Assembly: GCA_002726205.1 (NCBI GenBank)
Contig: PBSL01000004.1
Location: 2,923 to 66,922, forward strand
Reading direction: 5' to 3'
DNA length: 64,000 bases
DNA from: Planctomycetaceae bacterium
GTDB taxonomy: Bacteria > Planctomycetota > Planctomycetia > Planctomycetales > Planctomycetaceae
Notes under the pieces: generated by a model
Database searches by the model: none
The model's input: the letters and a program-made list of their open reading frames with translations, nothing else
Told to the model about the DNA's origin: nothing
Program-made: the position numbers and the translations under genes
Part shown: piece by piece, positions 26,336 to 35,413 of the stretch
Numbering within the stretch: the first letter of the stretch is position 1
Layout of the letters: the number at the start of each line of letters is the position of its first letter

Positions 26336-27739
26336 TCAGCGGCGGCCTGCCGCCGACCCGAATTGCAGTTCCAACAGCAGATTCTTGACGTCAGTCATCG
26401 CCACCTGGTCGCGGGCGATTGACGGCGAGGAACTGATCAGCACCGGTCCCTCGTCGTGTTCGCGTCCCGGTGACGGCAACCTGCCGTGACTGCCACGGAC
26501 GAGCGAAGCGTCCAGGCCGATCACGTCCATGTAATAGCGAAAACCGAGTTTCTTTCTGAGCAACCGACTCGCGACGCGCAGGCGAGGCCACGTCAACTCG
26601 GGATCCAGGAAGAGCTCAACCGGGTCGTAACCGGGCTTGCGGTGAATGTCCACGGTCCGGGCGTAATCAGGCGCCAGCGCGTCGTCGAGCCAGAAGTAGT
26701 AGGTGAACCAGGCCCCCGCCGCGGCGAGGGCAACCAGTTCACCGCTTCGATGGTGGTCGATCCCGAATTCGGCCTGGTCGGAACCGTCCAGGACTCTTTC
26801 GATTCCCCCGGTCTTTTCAAGAACTTCCCGAACGCGACCGGTGTCGGCGGGGTCGTCGACATAGATGTGAGCGATCTGGTGATCGGCCACGGCGAACGCC
26901 CGCGACGCACCCGGGTCCAGTGTCTCCCATCCGGTTGGTTCCCTGCGGACCGCCAGCAATCCCGCCTCGCGGAGCACGCGATTGATCGGCACCGGTCGAT
27001 CAACCGCGGTGATCGCGTACTCGGACACCACGACCACGTCGGCACCCTGTTCCCGGGCCGCTTCGATCACCCGGCCGGCCTCGCGATCGACCGCCTTCAG
27101 ATCATCGGCGATCGCCGGGTCGTCGGGTCCGAGCCGCTGGAGGTTGTAGTCAAGGTGGGGCAGGTAGACCAACGACAGTGATGGTCGATGCCATTTCAGG
27201 ACCCGGATCGCCGCATCGGCGATCCAACGGCTGCTCTGGATATCGGCCCCGGGCCCCCAGAATCTCATCAGGGGAAACACGCCCAGTTCCGCCTGGAGCC
27301 GGTCCCGGAGATCCTCGGGGTGGCTGTAGCAATCCATGATCTTGCGGCCATCGGCCGGGTAGCATGGTCGGGGTGTGACCGACCAATCAACGGCCGCGTA
27401 CATGTTGTACCACCAGAAGAGCTTGGCGGTCGTGTACGAGACATCTCGCTGCCGCGCGGCCTGGTAGATCCGTTCACCAGCGACAAGCCGATTCGATTGT
27501 CGCCAGAAGAAGACCTCGGCCAGGTCTCGCTCGTACCAGCCATTGGCAACAACACCGTGGTCGCGTGGCAAGAGCCCGGTCAGCAGTGTCGACTGTGCCG
27601 TGCAGGTGACCGCTGGAAACACCGTCCCCAGCGGGCAGGCAAAGCCGTCGCTGGCCAGGCGGGACAGATGGGGCGTGTGCTCACCAAGCATCGCGGGCGT
27701 GAGCCCGACCACGTCCAGAACGATCAGCGGCTGAGACAT
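26336..27739 (-). CDS. Alkaline-phosphatase-superfamily phosphodiesterase, EboF-like
   Basis: 467 residues of the nucleotide pyrophosphatase/phosphodiesterase branch. The N-terminal metal Asp is in VLDVVG, the nucleophile Thr in AVTCTAQSTLLTG, and a C-terminal HHRSGELV and HRKPGYDPVELF supply further ligands. Where many relatives have Ser-Asp-His-Gly, this protein has SEYAIT. No signal peptide. Gene order (small protein, TatD-like hydrolase, this gene) resembles part of the ebo cluster, which is linked to export of membrane-associated metabolites. The EboF equivalence is inference. It is 2 nt from the convergent DUF1080 stop. Confidence 0.7.
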   Translation of the reverse strand: MSQPLIVLDVVGLTPAMLGEHTPHLSRLASDGFACPLGTVFPAVTCTAQSTLLTGLLPRDHGVVANGWYERDLAEVFFWRQSNRLVAGERIYQAARQRDVSYTTAKLFWWYNMYAAVDWSVTPRPCYPADGRKIMDCYSHPEDLRDRLQAELGVFPLMRFWGPGADIQSSRWIADAAIRVLKWHRPSLSLVYLPHLDYNLQRLGPDDPAIADDLKAVDREAGRVIEAAREQGADVVVVSEYAITAVDRPVPINRVLREAGLLAVRREPTGWETLDPGASRAFAVADHQIAHIYVDDPADTGRVREVLEKTGGIERVLDGSDQAEFGIDHHRSGELVALAAAGAWFTYYFWLDDALAPDYARTVDIHRKPGYDPVELFLDPELTWPRLRVASRLLRKKLGFRYYMDVIGLDASLVRGSHGRLPSPGREHDEGPVLISSSPSIARDQVAMTDVKNLLLELQFGSAAGRR

Positions 27740-27756
27740 CGTTCAGGCACACCCGG

Positions 27757-28608
27757 CTAGTCCGTGTCGGCAGCGGCCCGACTGGTTTCCCAGAGAGTGT
27801 CGGGGGGAGTGAACTCGAATCGATCCGACCCACTGAAGAATTCGACCGGATTGTCGTAGACGATCTTCTTGATCTTCTTCTCGCTGTGCCCCCGACGCCG
27901 CATCTCCATGATGAAGTCGGGCACGGCGGTCGGGTTCGACGGTCCCCAGTCACCGGCCGAATTGACCATGATCCGATCATCCCCGTACATCTCGATGATG
28001 TCGGCAGCTCGCGACGGTGTGCACTTGGTGACCGGATACAGGGTCATCGCACACCAGAAACCTTCTTCCCGCGCCGCGCCCACGGTGTGCTCCTCGACGT
28101 GGTCGATCAGGACACGGTTGGGATCGACACGATCGTCCTCCAGGAGCATGTCGATGATCATCCGTGTGCCCTTCAGTTTGTCATCCAGGTGCGGCGTATG
28201 GATCAGGATCTGCTCGTTGGTCTTCATCGCCAGGTCGACGTGCTCGCGGAAAATCGTGCATTCGTTTTTCGTGTTCTTGTTCAGCCCGATCTCGCCAATC
28301 CCCAGCACGCCCGGATTGCCAAGAAACTCGGGGATCATCGCGATCACCTCGCGAGACAACTCAACGTTTTCCGCCTCCTTGGCATTGATGCACAGCCAGG
28401 TGAAATGCTGCACGCCCGACCATCCCGCGCGAGTCGGCTCGAACTCGGTCAACTGACGAAAGTAATCCCGAAATCCATCAACGCTGCCACGGTCAAAACC
28501 GGCCCAGAAGGCCGGTTCGCTGACGCCCACACATCCCATGCGAGCCATCCGCTCGTAATCGTCGGTGACACGGGAAATCATGTGGACATGCGGGTCGAAG
28601 AAGTACAT
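27757..28608 (-). CDS. TatD-family metal-dependent hydrolase, EboB-like
   Basis: 283-residue TIM-barrel hydrolase. Metal ligands expected in the family are visible: His-x-His in DPHVHM at the N terminus, Glu in GEIGLNKNTKN, His in LIHTPH, His in LIDHVEEH and Asp in NSAGDWG. Classical TatD proteins are deoxyribonucleases, but this branch has unusual sequence (FWAGFDRGSVDGFRDYF) and is closer to EboB-type hydrolases. GGAGTAGAAAG lies directly before the ATG and it follows the 87-aa gene after 4 nt. Confidence 0.75.
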   Translation of the reverse strand: MYFFDPHVHMISRVTDDYERMARMGCVGVSEPAFWAGFDRGSVDGFRDYFRQLTEFEPTRAGWSGVQHFTWLCINAKEAENVELSREVIAMIPEFLGNPGVLGIGEIGLNKNTKNECTIFREHVDLAMKTNEQILIHTPHLDDKLKGTRMIIDMLLEDDRVDPNRVLIDHVEEHTVGAAREEGFWCAMTLYPVTKCTPSRAADIIEMYGDDRIMVNSAGDWGPSNPTAVPDFIMEMRRRGHSEKKIKKIVYDNPVEFFSGSDRFEFTPPDTLWETSRAAADTD

Positions 28609-28612
28609 CTTT

Positions 28613-28876
28613 CTACTCCGTCGCTTCCGGTGCGTTCCAACCCGACTGGTATGGATCGCTGAAAATCACCTGGATCTGTTCGGCACGATTCAAACCGGGC
28701 CGGCAGAGGAGCTCGAGTCCCTGCTGGATCAGGCTTCGTCGCCGATCCTCCTGGACCGTTTCCGCATCCTCTGATCGATCGATGCGATCCAGCGATGCGG
28801 CCACCTGCAGAACCCGTGCGCGAATATCAAGATACACCTGGTCAAAGACCTCAGGCGCTGATTGCTGGGAATCCAT
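28613..28876 (-). CDS. Small conserved helical protein, 87 aa, first gene of the ebo-like set
   Basis: An acidic, helical, cytosolic protein with no recognised domain (DQVYLDIRARVLQVAASLDRID..., ending SDPYQSGWNAPEATE). A perfect AGGAGG lies 6 nt before the ATG at 28876, and a GTG 3 nt earlier is less well spaced. Its tight spacing with the TatD-like hydrolase suggests a shared operon. In the ebo cluster the first gene is EboA, which is much larger, so homology is not claimed. Confidence 0.65.
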   Translation of the reverse strand: MDSQQSAPEVFDQVYLDIRARVLQVAASLDRIDRSEDAETVQEDRRRSLIQQGLELLCRPGLNRAEQIQVIFSDPYQSGWNAPEATE

Positions 28877-29044
28877 CACAAGCCTCCTGAATACGTTCTC
28901 GGACAGCCCGAGGCCCTACCCCTAGTTTTGTCCGCGCCCCGGCCGAAATCAAGAGGATCGAGAATGACTCGGACCGGTGACCGCTCCCGACGGTGACGAT
29001 GGCAGCGGTCGCACGAACTGCATGGTTGTTGAGGCCGCCTGGGA

Positions 29045-29434
29045 TCAACGGGTCGCCTCGAGGACGTCCTCGGGAATCCGCTGAACCTGGCCCTCGCGAT
29101 TGACACAGGCAAGAACCGAGCGTGCCGTGGCGAGCAATTTGTCACCGCGATAGACCGAGTATTCGTGTTCGAGTTTCACGGCCCCGACCTTGACCAGCTC
29201 GGTTTGCAGTCTCAGCAGATCGTCGTACCGGGCGGGTCGATGGAAGCGGCAGTCGAAGGAAACGACCACGAAGAACAGGCCGCCCTCTTCCATGGCGCGG
29301 TAGTCGCCGCCCCGGGAACGAAACAACTCGGTGCGGCCGACCTCGTAGTAGCTGAGGTAGTTGGAGTGATGCAGAAATCCCATCGCGTCGGTTTCGCTGT
29401 AGCGAACGCGGATCTCGGTTTCATGTTGCTGCAT
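29045..29434 (-). CDS. Acyl-CoA thioesterase, YbgC/4HBT hot-dog family
   Basis: 129 residues with the 4-hydroxybenzoyl-CoA thioesterase hot-dog fold: RVRYSETDAMGFLHHSNYLSYYEVGR carries the family catalytic Asp/Glu-x-MG-x-x-HH region, and the central helix is followed by five strands. Enzymes of this group hydrolyse short or aromatic acyl-CoAs, and YbgC interacts with phospholipid metabolism in proteobacteria. A purine-rich GAGAGAG precedes the ATG at 29434. The 168 bp to the next upstream minus-strand gene (28877-29044) hold no gene that I can support. Confidence 0.88.
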   Translation of the reverse strand: MQQHETEIRVRYSETDAMGFLHHSNYLSYYEVGRTELFRSRGGDYRAMEEGGLFFVVVSFDCRFHRPARYDDLLRLQTELVKVGAVKLEHEYSVYRGDKLLATARSVLACVNREGQVQRIPEDVLEATR

Positions 29435-29503
29435 CGCGTCTCTCTCAATCTCCGGTCACATTATCGAGCATTCACCAGGAATGCGGAAGCCGGCACGCCC
29501 ACC

Positions 29504-29531
29504 TTGTCGAATCCGTCGCACCGCCTATCCT
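29504..29531 (+). promoter_or_regulatory. Possible serA promoter
   Basis: TTGTCG (29504-29509), 16-nt spacer, TATCCT (29526-29531), leaving about 25 nt to the serA ATG at 29563. Each hexamer matches consensus at four of six positions. Confidence 0.3.
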
Positions 29532-29562
29532 TGTCGATACTCGCCCCCGGACTGGTTCTCAC

Positions 29563-31203
29563 ATGCCTCGCATCCTTGTTTCCGACCCGCTCTCACCAGT
29601 CGGCCTGGACGTGCTCGACCGAGAAACCAACCTCGAAGTCGTGGTGCAGACCGGTCTCGAAGCCGACGCGTTGAGAACGGCACTTGAGAGCGTCGACGGG
29701 GTGATCATCCGTAGCGGCACGCAACTGACCGCCGAGATCCTCGACGGTCAGCCGCGACTGAAGGGAATCGTGCGGGCCGGCGTCGGCATCGACAACATCG
29801 ACCTGGCAGCGGCCACACGTTGCGGCATCGTCGTGATGAACACCCCGGCCGGGAACACGACCAGTACCGCCGAGCACTCGATTGCCATGCTGATGGCGCT
29901 CTCACGCAACATCAGCCCCGCGGCAGCCAGCCTGAAGTCCGGTGCCTGGGAACGCAAGAAGTTTGTCGGCACGCAACTGGCTGGAAAGACGCTGGCCATA
30001 CTCGGCCTGGGACGCGTGGGGCTGGCCGTCTGCGAACGGGCACAGGGCCTGCAGATGCGGGTCATCGGTTTCGATCCGTTCCTTTCAGCCGAGCGGGCTG
30101 TCGAACACGGCATCGACCTGTTCGATGACCTGGATCGTCTACTGGCTGAGGCAGATTTCCTGACCGTCCACACGCCACTGACCGATCAAACCCGAAACTT
30201 GATCAATGCCGAGCGGATCGGAAAGATGAAACCGGGCGTGAGAATCGTCAACTGCGCCCGGGGGGGGATTGTCGACGAGGAGGCACTGGCCGCAGCACTG
30301 GAGGCCGACCATGTCGGTGGTGCGGCGATCGACGTGTTCGAGACCGAGCCACCCGGGGATCACCCGCTGCTGGCTGACCCTCGCGTGCTCGCCACTCCTC
30401 ACCTGGGAGCCTCAACCGAGGAAGCCCAGGAGTCGGTTGCCCACGAGGCGGCCGAGATCCTCTCACGATTTCTGCTCCGGGGTGAGGTTCGCCACGCGGT
30501 GAACATGGTTCCCATTTCCGCGACCGAACTCGAGGCCGCCCGCTTGTACCTGGACCTGGGATTCCGCCTGGGCCTGCTGCTGGCCCAGCAAAACCAGGCG
30601 CAACGTCTCGAGGGCATCCGGATTGACTACCGGGGCGAAGTCGTCACGCGGAGCACCCGCCTGATCACCGCCAGCCTGACCAGCGGGCTGCTTGGCTGCG
30701 CCTTCGATGCGGACGTGAACCTCGTCAATGCCGAGTTGGTCGCACGCGAACGGGGGATCGAGATCACCGAGTCCTCCTCGCCGGAATCCGGAGACTTCTC
30801 CACCCTGGTCCGCGGCACACTGATCACCGACACAGACACCGACGACGTGACGGCTTCGGCGACGATCTTCGGTAACCAGTTCCTGCGACTGGTCCGCCTG
30901 GGCCCCTATCAACTGGATGCTTACCTGGACGGAGCCCTGTTGATCTTCCGACATCTCGACGTGCCCGGCCTGATCGGATTCATCGGAACGATCCTGGGCC
31001 GCCACCGTGTCAACATCGCCCACATGTCGCTGGGCCGCCAGCAGGACGAGCCCGGTGGCGAAGCCGTCGCCGTCTTCAACCTCGACAACCTGCCCCCACC
31101 CGAGGCCATCGAGGAGATTGTCGAACATCCCGAGGTGGTTGGCGTCGACATGGTGCTGTTGCCTCCGGCCCAGTCACCACTTCCCTGGCTGGGCAACTGC
31201 TGA
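29563..31203 (+). CDS. serA: D-3-phosphoglycerate dehydrogenase
   Basis: 546 residues, the long form of SerA, which commits 3-phosphoglycerate to serine synthesis. NAD-binding GLGRVGLAV lies near residue 150. The catalytic Arg is in NCARGGIVDEEAL, Glu in FETEPPGDHPLL and His in TPHLGAST. Residues about 320-470 form the intervening (ASB) domain, and residues about 475-546 a C-terminal ACT domain (LDVPGLIGFIGTILGRHRVNIAHMSLGR), expected to give serine feedback inhibition. The gene is monocistronic, divergent from the thioesterase. Confidence 0.95.
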   Translation: MPRILVSDPLSPVGLDVLDRETNLEVVVQTGLEADALRTALESVDGVIIRSGTQLTAEILDGQPRLKGIVRAGVGIDNIDLAAATRCGIVVMNTPAGNTTSTAEHSIAMLMALSRNISPAAASLKSGAWERKKFVGTQLAGKTLAILGLGRVGLAVCERAQGLQMRVIGFDPFLSAERAVEHGIDLFDDLDRLLAEADFLTVHTPLTDQTRNLINAERIGKMKPGVRIVNCARGGIVDEEALAAALEADHVGGAAIDVFETEPPGDHPLLADPRVLATPHLGASTEEAQESVAHEAAEILSRFLLRGEVRHAVNMVPISATELEAARLYLDLGFRLGLLLAQQNQAQRLEGIRIDYRGEVVTRSTRLITASLTSGLLGCAFDADVNLVNAELVARERGIEITESSSPESGDFSTLVRGTLITDTDTDDVTASATIFGNQFLRLVRLGPYQLDAYLDGALLIFRHLDVPGLIGFIGTILGRHRVNIAHMSLGRQQDEPGGEAVAVFNLDNLPPPEAIEEIVEHPEVVGVDMVLLPPAQSPLPWLGNC

Positions 31204-31217
31204 TCAAACACGGTCGG

Positions 31218-31247
31218 TTGCAGGGCAGCTCCAGAGATTCCTAAAAT
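31218..31247 (+). promoter_or_regulatory. Promoter of the HNH endonuclease gene
   Basis: TTGCAG (31218-31223), 18-nt spacer, TAAAAT (31242-31247), then about 36 nt to the ATG at 31284 with AAGGAG at 31270-31275. It lies in the 80-bp gap after serA. Confidence 0.45.
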
Positions 31248-31283
31248 GCACGCCTCGCGGTGTCATGACAAGGAGCGGGCTTG

Positions 31284-31925
31284 ATGACGAATCCGGGTTC
31301 TGTCGCTCTGCAAACCCATGTGCTCACGCTCAACCGCGGCTATGTGGCCTTCCAGGTCATGACCGTCCGCAGAGCCTTGTGCCTGCTCTTCAAGGGAATC
31401 GCCGAGGTCGTCAACGTCGAGGATGGACGCTACCATTCCTACGACTTCCAGAGCTGGAAGGAAATCAGCGAGCTGAAACTCGCGATTGATGAACGCGGCG
31501 AGGACGAGGACTGGATCAACGCCGTCCATTTCCCCCTCCAGGTGCCCCGCATCATCCGTCTGCTCCGTTACGACCGGGTGCCACGACACGTGGTCAAGTT
31601 CAACCGTCGTAACATCTTCCTCCGCGACCGAAACAGCTGCCAGTACTGCAACCGCAAGTTCTCACAGTCGGAGTTGAGCCTTGACCACGTCGTTCCCCGC
31701 AGTCGCGGCGGACTGACAACCTGGAAGAACATCGTGTGTGCCTGTCTGAAGTGCAATGTTCGCAAGGGGGGCCGCACGCCACGCGAGGCAGGTATGCAAC
31801 TGGCGACAAGGCCGCGAAAACCGGCTCGCAGCCCACTGCTGGCCCAGACGCTGATCTCGCTGAAGTATGCCAGTTGGAAGAATTTCCTCGACGAAGCCTA
31901 CTGGACGACCGAACTGCAGCGGTGA
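31284..31925 (+). CDS. HNH endonuclease-family protein
   Basis: 213 residues. The C-terminal half holds a zinc-bound HNH domain: CQYC (Cys119, Cys122), then LSLDHVVPRSRGG with Asp134-His135, WKNIVCACLKCN with Asn149 and the second zinc pair Cys154/Cys157. This McrA/HNH-type layout is found in many free-living bacteria outside restriction systems and can be housekeeping in function. The N-terminal half (about 1-105) is a separate domain of unknown fold. AAGGAG 8 nt upstream favours the ATG at 31284 over the TTG at 31281. No methylase neighbours, so a restriction role is not indicated. Confidence 0.85.
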   Translation: MTNPGSVALQTHVLTLNRGYVAFQVMTVRRALCLLFKGIAEVVNVEDGRYHSYDFQSWKEISELKLAIDERGEDEDWINAVHFPLQVPRIIRLLRYDRVPRHVVKFNRRNIFLRDRNSCQYCNRKFSQSELSLDHVVPRSRGGLTTWKNIVCACLKCNVRKGGRTPREAGMQLATRPRKPARSPLLAQTLISLKYASWKNFLDEAYWTTELQR

Positions 31926-31982
31926 CCCGAACCGCTGGTTCGGCAGCATCAGCAGCCATCCGGAAGGCGCACGGTGAAGGTA

Positions 31983-32011
31983 TTGCATGCCCTCAACACG
32001 AGTGCTAGGCT
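31983..32011 (+). promoter_or_regulatory. Extended -10 promoter of the DUF1559 prepilin gene
   Basis: TTGCAT (31983-31988), 17-nt spacer, TAGGCT (32006-32011) preceded by TGC, the extended -10 signature. A transcription start near 32018 gives a leader of about 70 nt. A similar TAGGCT occurs upstream of purE. Confidence 0.4.
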
Positions 32012-32086
32012 CTGTTTAGGGGTCGACCGACACCGTCACACGCGTGGTTTGTCTTGGTCTTGATACCGTCCCGAAGAGATCCGGCC

Positions 32087-33067
32087 ATGAACGTCTGTCC
32101 AGATGGTAGGAGCAACTCGATCGACGCCCCGTCGCGGCGATCCGGGTTCACGCTGGTGGAACTGCTGGTCGTGATTGCCATCATCGCCATCCTGGCCGCA
32201 CTGCTGCTGCCGGCTGTTCAACAGGTTCGCGAGGCGGCACGACGGACGCAGTGCATCAACAACATGAAGCAGATGGTACTGGCGATACACAATTACGCGG
32301 ACGCGCACCGCAGTTTTCCCTCCGGTTACATCGCGCAGGGCAATTCACAGTACATCGCGGCCAACTTCCCCGAGGAAACCCTGGTCCCGCTCGGCAAGCC
32401 CGTCAACGGCCAGAATCTGGCGGTCGTCTTTGGCCCGGCCCCGGCTCCCTACCAGGAATGGCGGCTGTCATTCGACTGGAGCTGGATGGCGTTGATCATC
32501 CCCCAGATGGATGCCGGTGGCACAACGGACATCAACTTCAAGGAACTCAAGAACGGCGCAAACAACATCCAGAAGATCCGTCGCAAGATGCCGTCCTATG
32601 TCTGCGGCAGTGCCCGGTTGGGATCCAACCCACCCGGCCAATTTGGCTACTCCACCTACCGCGGCAACATGGGCACCCGCGGCAGCAAGGGCAGCGGCAA
32701 CGGCACGATGTATAAGAACAGCAAAATCACCTTCCGCGACGTTGAGGACGACAAGACCCACACGTTCCTGATCGGTGAGACCCTGATGGGACTCTGGGGC
32801 GATGGCAACAGTTGCTGTGCCTACGTGGCCGACCAAAACAATGACAATAACCCGGACCGGTCAGTCGGCGGCCAGCCCCAGGCGTTTGACACCTGGTGGA
32901 CCACTGCCGGCAACCACTACTTCGGGTTCGGCAGTTGGCACCCCGACCTGTGCGTCTTCGGCTTTGTCGATGGGCGGGCAGCGACCATCAGCAAGAACAT
33001 CGACTTCAAGACTCTCAAGGCCATGGCCACGCGAAACGGCAAGGAACAGATCTCGGATCCTCCGTAG
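32087..33067 (+). CDS. DUF1559 type IV pilin-like protein with H-X9-DG motif
   Basis: 326 residues. A class III signal ([11 protein letters not shown], cleavage between Gly20 and Phe21, Glu5 of the mature protein conserved) leads to a hydrophobic helix ([17 protein letters not shown]) and then a globular DUF1559 domain. The C terminus has the planctomycete H-X9-DG sorting-type motif, [14 protein letters not shown]. Such pseudopilins are numerous in planctomycete genomes and are exported by type II secretion-like machinery; partners are unknown. The ATG at 32087 is preceded by GAAGAGA. The gene is single and the neighbouring epmA is convergent. Confidence 0.92.
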   Translation: MNVCPDGRSNSIDAPSRRSGFTLVELLVVIAIIAILAALLLPAVQQVREAARRTQCINNMKQMVLAIHNYADAHRSFPSGYIAQGNSQYIAANFPEETLVPLGKPVNGQNLAVVFGPAPAPYQEWRLSFDWSWMALIIPQMDAGGTTDINFKELKNGANNIQKIRRKMPSYVCGSARLGSNPPGQFGYSTYRGNMGTRGSKGSGNGTMYKNSKITFRDVEDDKTHTFLIGETLMGLWGDGNSCCAYVADQNNDNNPDRSVGGQPQAFDTWWTTAGNHYFGFGSWHPDLCVFGFVDGRAATISKNIDFKTLKAMATRNGKEQISDPP

Positions 33068-33089
33068 CCAGACGGCTGTCGAATTCGCA

Positions 33090-34088
33090 TCACGCCCGGG
33101 GAAACGGGAACGCCAGCACGTCCTGGATGCATGGCAGGCCCAGGACGCTCATCACCAGGCGATCCAACCCCAGTGCGACCCCGGCAGATTCGGGGAACCC
33201 GGCCCGTTGTGCCGACTCGAGCCGGCTGCCCACCGGCAACCGACGGCCTCCGGCCGCGAGACGCCGCTGCAACTGTTTGCGCATCCGGTCGGCCAGTTCG
33301 TCAGCATCGGTCAGCTCCTGGTAGCCGTTGCAGATCTCCAGGCCGTCGATGTACAACTCCATTCGTTCGGCCACGTCGATCGTCCCACACCGCACGCGAG
33401 CCAGTGCGGCCTGGCTGGCCGGATAGTCGAACAGAAATTCCGGACCCGACCGGCCCAGCGTCGGCTCGACCCGCCCGGCCAACAGCAGGTCCAACCAACC
33501 GTCACGGTCCTGTTCGGTCAGCCCGTCGGGAATCGAATCAAGTTCCCGACGCGCCAGGGCGACCAACTCGGAGGTCGGACGTGCCAGCACCTCGACCCCC
33601 AGTGCCCGCTGAAACGCTTCATCGTAGGACAGCCGTCGGAAGGGTGTCTCGTCGGACCATGCCGGAACCGGATCGACCGCCAGGGCAACCGCCCGTATCA
33701 GGGTTTCGGTGAAATCCATCTGGTCGTGGTACGAGCTGTCACGACGATACCACTCGACCATCGTGAACTCGGGGTTGTGACGCTGCCCGAGTTCGTCTCG
33801 GCGAAAGGCGCGTGTCACCTGGTAGATCGAATCCGCCCCGGCAGCCAGCAGGCGTTTCATCGCAAATTCCGGTGACGTCTGCAGAAACCGTTCGACGCCA
33901 CCAGGTTCACCGACAACAAATGGTTCAAGATGCTCATCGATGCAGACATCCATCGACAGCAACGGCGTTTCCACCTCGATGTAGCCGTTCTCATCAAACA
34001 CCCGCCGCAATACGGCCAGCATCCGGGCACGGCACTCCAGCGTGGCCCAGCTGGCCGTGGGCTTCCAGTCGTCCCGGGACCCGTTCAC
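33090..34088 (-). CDS. epmA: EF-P lysine lysyltransferase (class II LysRS-like)
   Basis: 332 residues, the size of EpmA (PoxA/GenX), a truncated lysyl-tRNA synthetase paralogue that attaches beta-lysine to elongation factor P. Class II motifs are seen: motif 1 YIEVETPLLS, motif 2 FRRDELGQRHNPEFTMVEWYR, and motif 3 GVALGLDRLVMS. The anticodon-binding domain is absent, as expected. GTG start at 34088 overlaps the TGA of the aminotransferase gene (GTGA), so expression is tied to the sufU-sufS operon. Neither efp nor epmB is in the window. Confidence 0.92.
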   Translation of the reverse strand: MNGSRDDWKPTASWATLECRARMLAVLRRVFDENGYIEVETPLLSMDVCIDEHLEPFVVGEPGGVERFLQTSPEFAMKRLLAAGADSIYQVTRAFRRDELGQRHNPEFTMVEWYRRDSSYHDQMDFTETLIRAVALAVDPVPAWSDETPFRRLSYDEAFQRALGVEVLARPTSELVALARRELDSIPDGLTEQDRDGWLDLLLAGRVEPTLGRSGPEFLFDYPASQAALARVRCGTIDVAERMELYIDGLEICNGYQELTDADELADRMRKQLQRRLAAGGRRLPVGSRLESAQRAGFPESAGVALGLDRLVMSVLGLPCIQDVLAFPFPRA

Positions 34089-35413
34089 AGTTCCGCCCGG
34101 ATGGCCCGGGCGAGCCGTTCCACGCCCAGCTCGAGTCGGTCCGGTGTCTCGACACCGAAACTCAGCCGTAGCCCGTTCCTGGGGCGGACATCATCGCTGC
34201 CGGCGTGGCAGAGGTCACCCGGGACATACATGACCTGCTCCTGGTCAACGGCCCGCTCGAACAGCGTCCCACCCCATCCGGCGTCAACCCCTTCGGGCAA
34301 CGTCATCCAGATATACAGGCCCCCGGCCGGAACCAGCCACTCCACTCCCTCGACGTCCCCGAGGTATTTGGTCACGGCGGCCGCCAGCCGATCACGCTTG
34401 GCGGCGTAGGTGGCCCTCAGGCGTTGCACGTGTGGGTGGAACAGGCCTTCCTCGATCGCGGTCGCCAGCAGGTACTGGTTGAAACTCGCCGACCCGAAAT
34501 CCTCGTTGCCCTTCAGGTCGGTGACCGGGCCGACGAGTTCCCGCGGCAGGACCCCGAAACCCACTCGCAGTCCCGGCGAGAAACACTTGGAGAAGGTCTG
34601 GGCCAGGACAACCGATTGACGCCTGTCATCGAAGCTCCACACGCTCGGCCGCGGCGATGCGTCGTAGTACAACTCGCGATAGGCCGCGTCTTCGAGAATG
34701 AAGATCTGCTGTTTGGTTGAATACCGGCTGACGACTTCCACGAGTTGCTCGCGACGGGGGGTCTCGAGACTGACGCTGCGAGGATTGTCATGATCGCTGA
34801 CGACATAGACCAGCTTGACCCGTGGCAGGTCGCCGCAATCCCGCAGGGCCTGCAGGGTCTCTTCGAGCGACTCGATCTTCATGCCGCCTTCGTCACTTTC
34901 AATGGGAACCGCCCGCGCTCCGAGTCCGGCCACGACGCCCAGGAACACGTAGTAGGTGGGGTCCGCCACCAGGCAGATGTCATCCGGATCGAGCAGCGTT
35001 TCACAGAGAATCGAGAGGAGCTGCTGCGAACCGGTGGTCAACACGAGTTGATCGGGGGTGATGCCCAGCTGGTCGGTGCTGACTCCCTCGAGACCGGCAA
35101 GATACTCCAGCAACAGGTCTCGTAGCCGCTGTGCTCCTTCGGTCGTGCCATATTGCAGCGCGGCCCGCGCCCGCGATTCGTCGGCGAGCATTCGCTGGGT
35201 GGCCTCGCGAGTGGCTTCCAGCGGCAGGGTCTGAGGATCCACCAGCCCGGCTGCCAACGAGATGCACTCGGGATGATCGACCGCCTGCTTCATCATGAAG
35301 CCCACGACACCATCAGCGGCCCACTGGCGCCGACGGCTCCAACGCCCATCGGAGCCCGGCGGTACAGTCGTGTCGAGTCCGCGATCAGTCACGCCGGAGA
35401 ACCTTGCGAGCAT
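34085..35413 (-). CDS. PLP-dependent aminotransferase (2-aminoadipate/MocR-type class I)
   Basis: 442 residues of fold-type I. The PLP Lys is in TFSKCFSPGLRVG, preceded by the family pattern YGTTEGAQRLRDLL and LTTGSQQLLSIL. The closest described functions are 2-aminoadipate and valine-pyruvate type transaminases; no winged-helix regulator domain is present, so it is an enzyme rather than a MocR regulator. The first 28 residues overlap sufS and the true start may be one of the later ATGs (MMKQAVDHP). Ordered between sufS and epmA. Confidence 0.85.
   Translation of the reverse strand: MLARFSGVTDRGLDTTVPPGSDGRWSRRRQWAADGVVGFMMKQAVDHPECISLAAGLVDPQTLPLEATREATQRMLADESRARAALQYGTTEGAQRLRDLLLEYLAGLEGVSTDQLGITPDQLVLTTGSQQLLSILCETLLDPDDICLVADPTYYVFLGVVAGLGARAVPIESDEGGMKIESLEETLQALRDCGDLPRVKLVYVVSDHDNPRSVSLETPRREQLVEVVSRYSTKQQIFILEDAAYRELYYDASPRPSVWSFDDRRQSVVLAQTFSKCFSPGLRVGFGVLPRELVGPVTDLKGNEDFGSASFNQYLLATAIEEGLFHPHVQRLRATYAAKRDRLAAAVTKYLGDVEGVEWLVPAGGLYIWMTLPEGVDAGWGGTLFERAVDQEQVMYVPGDLCHAGSDDVRPRNGLRLSFGVETPDRLELGVERLARAIRAEL

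Noticed and set aside
28877-29044. Gap searched for a tRNA or small RNA
   Set aside because: No T-loop sequence, cloverleaf pattern or terminator was found; only the AGGAGG of the 87-aa gene is functional here.
31284-31925. HNH protein as part of a restriction or mobile system
   Set aside because: No methylase, specificity subunit, integrase or repeats lie next to it, and neighbours are housekeeping genes.
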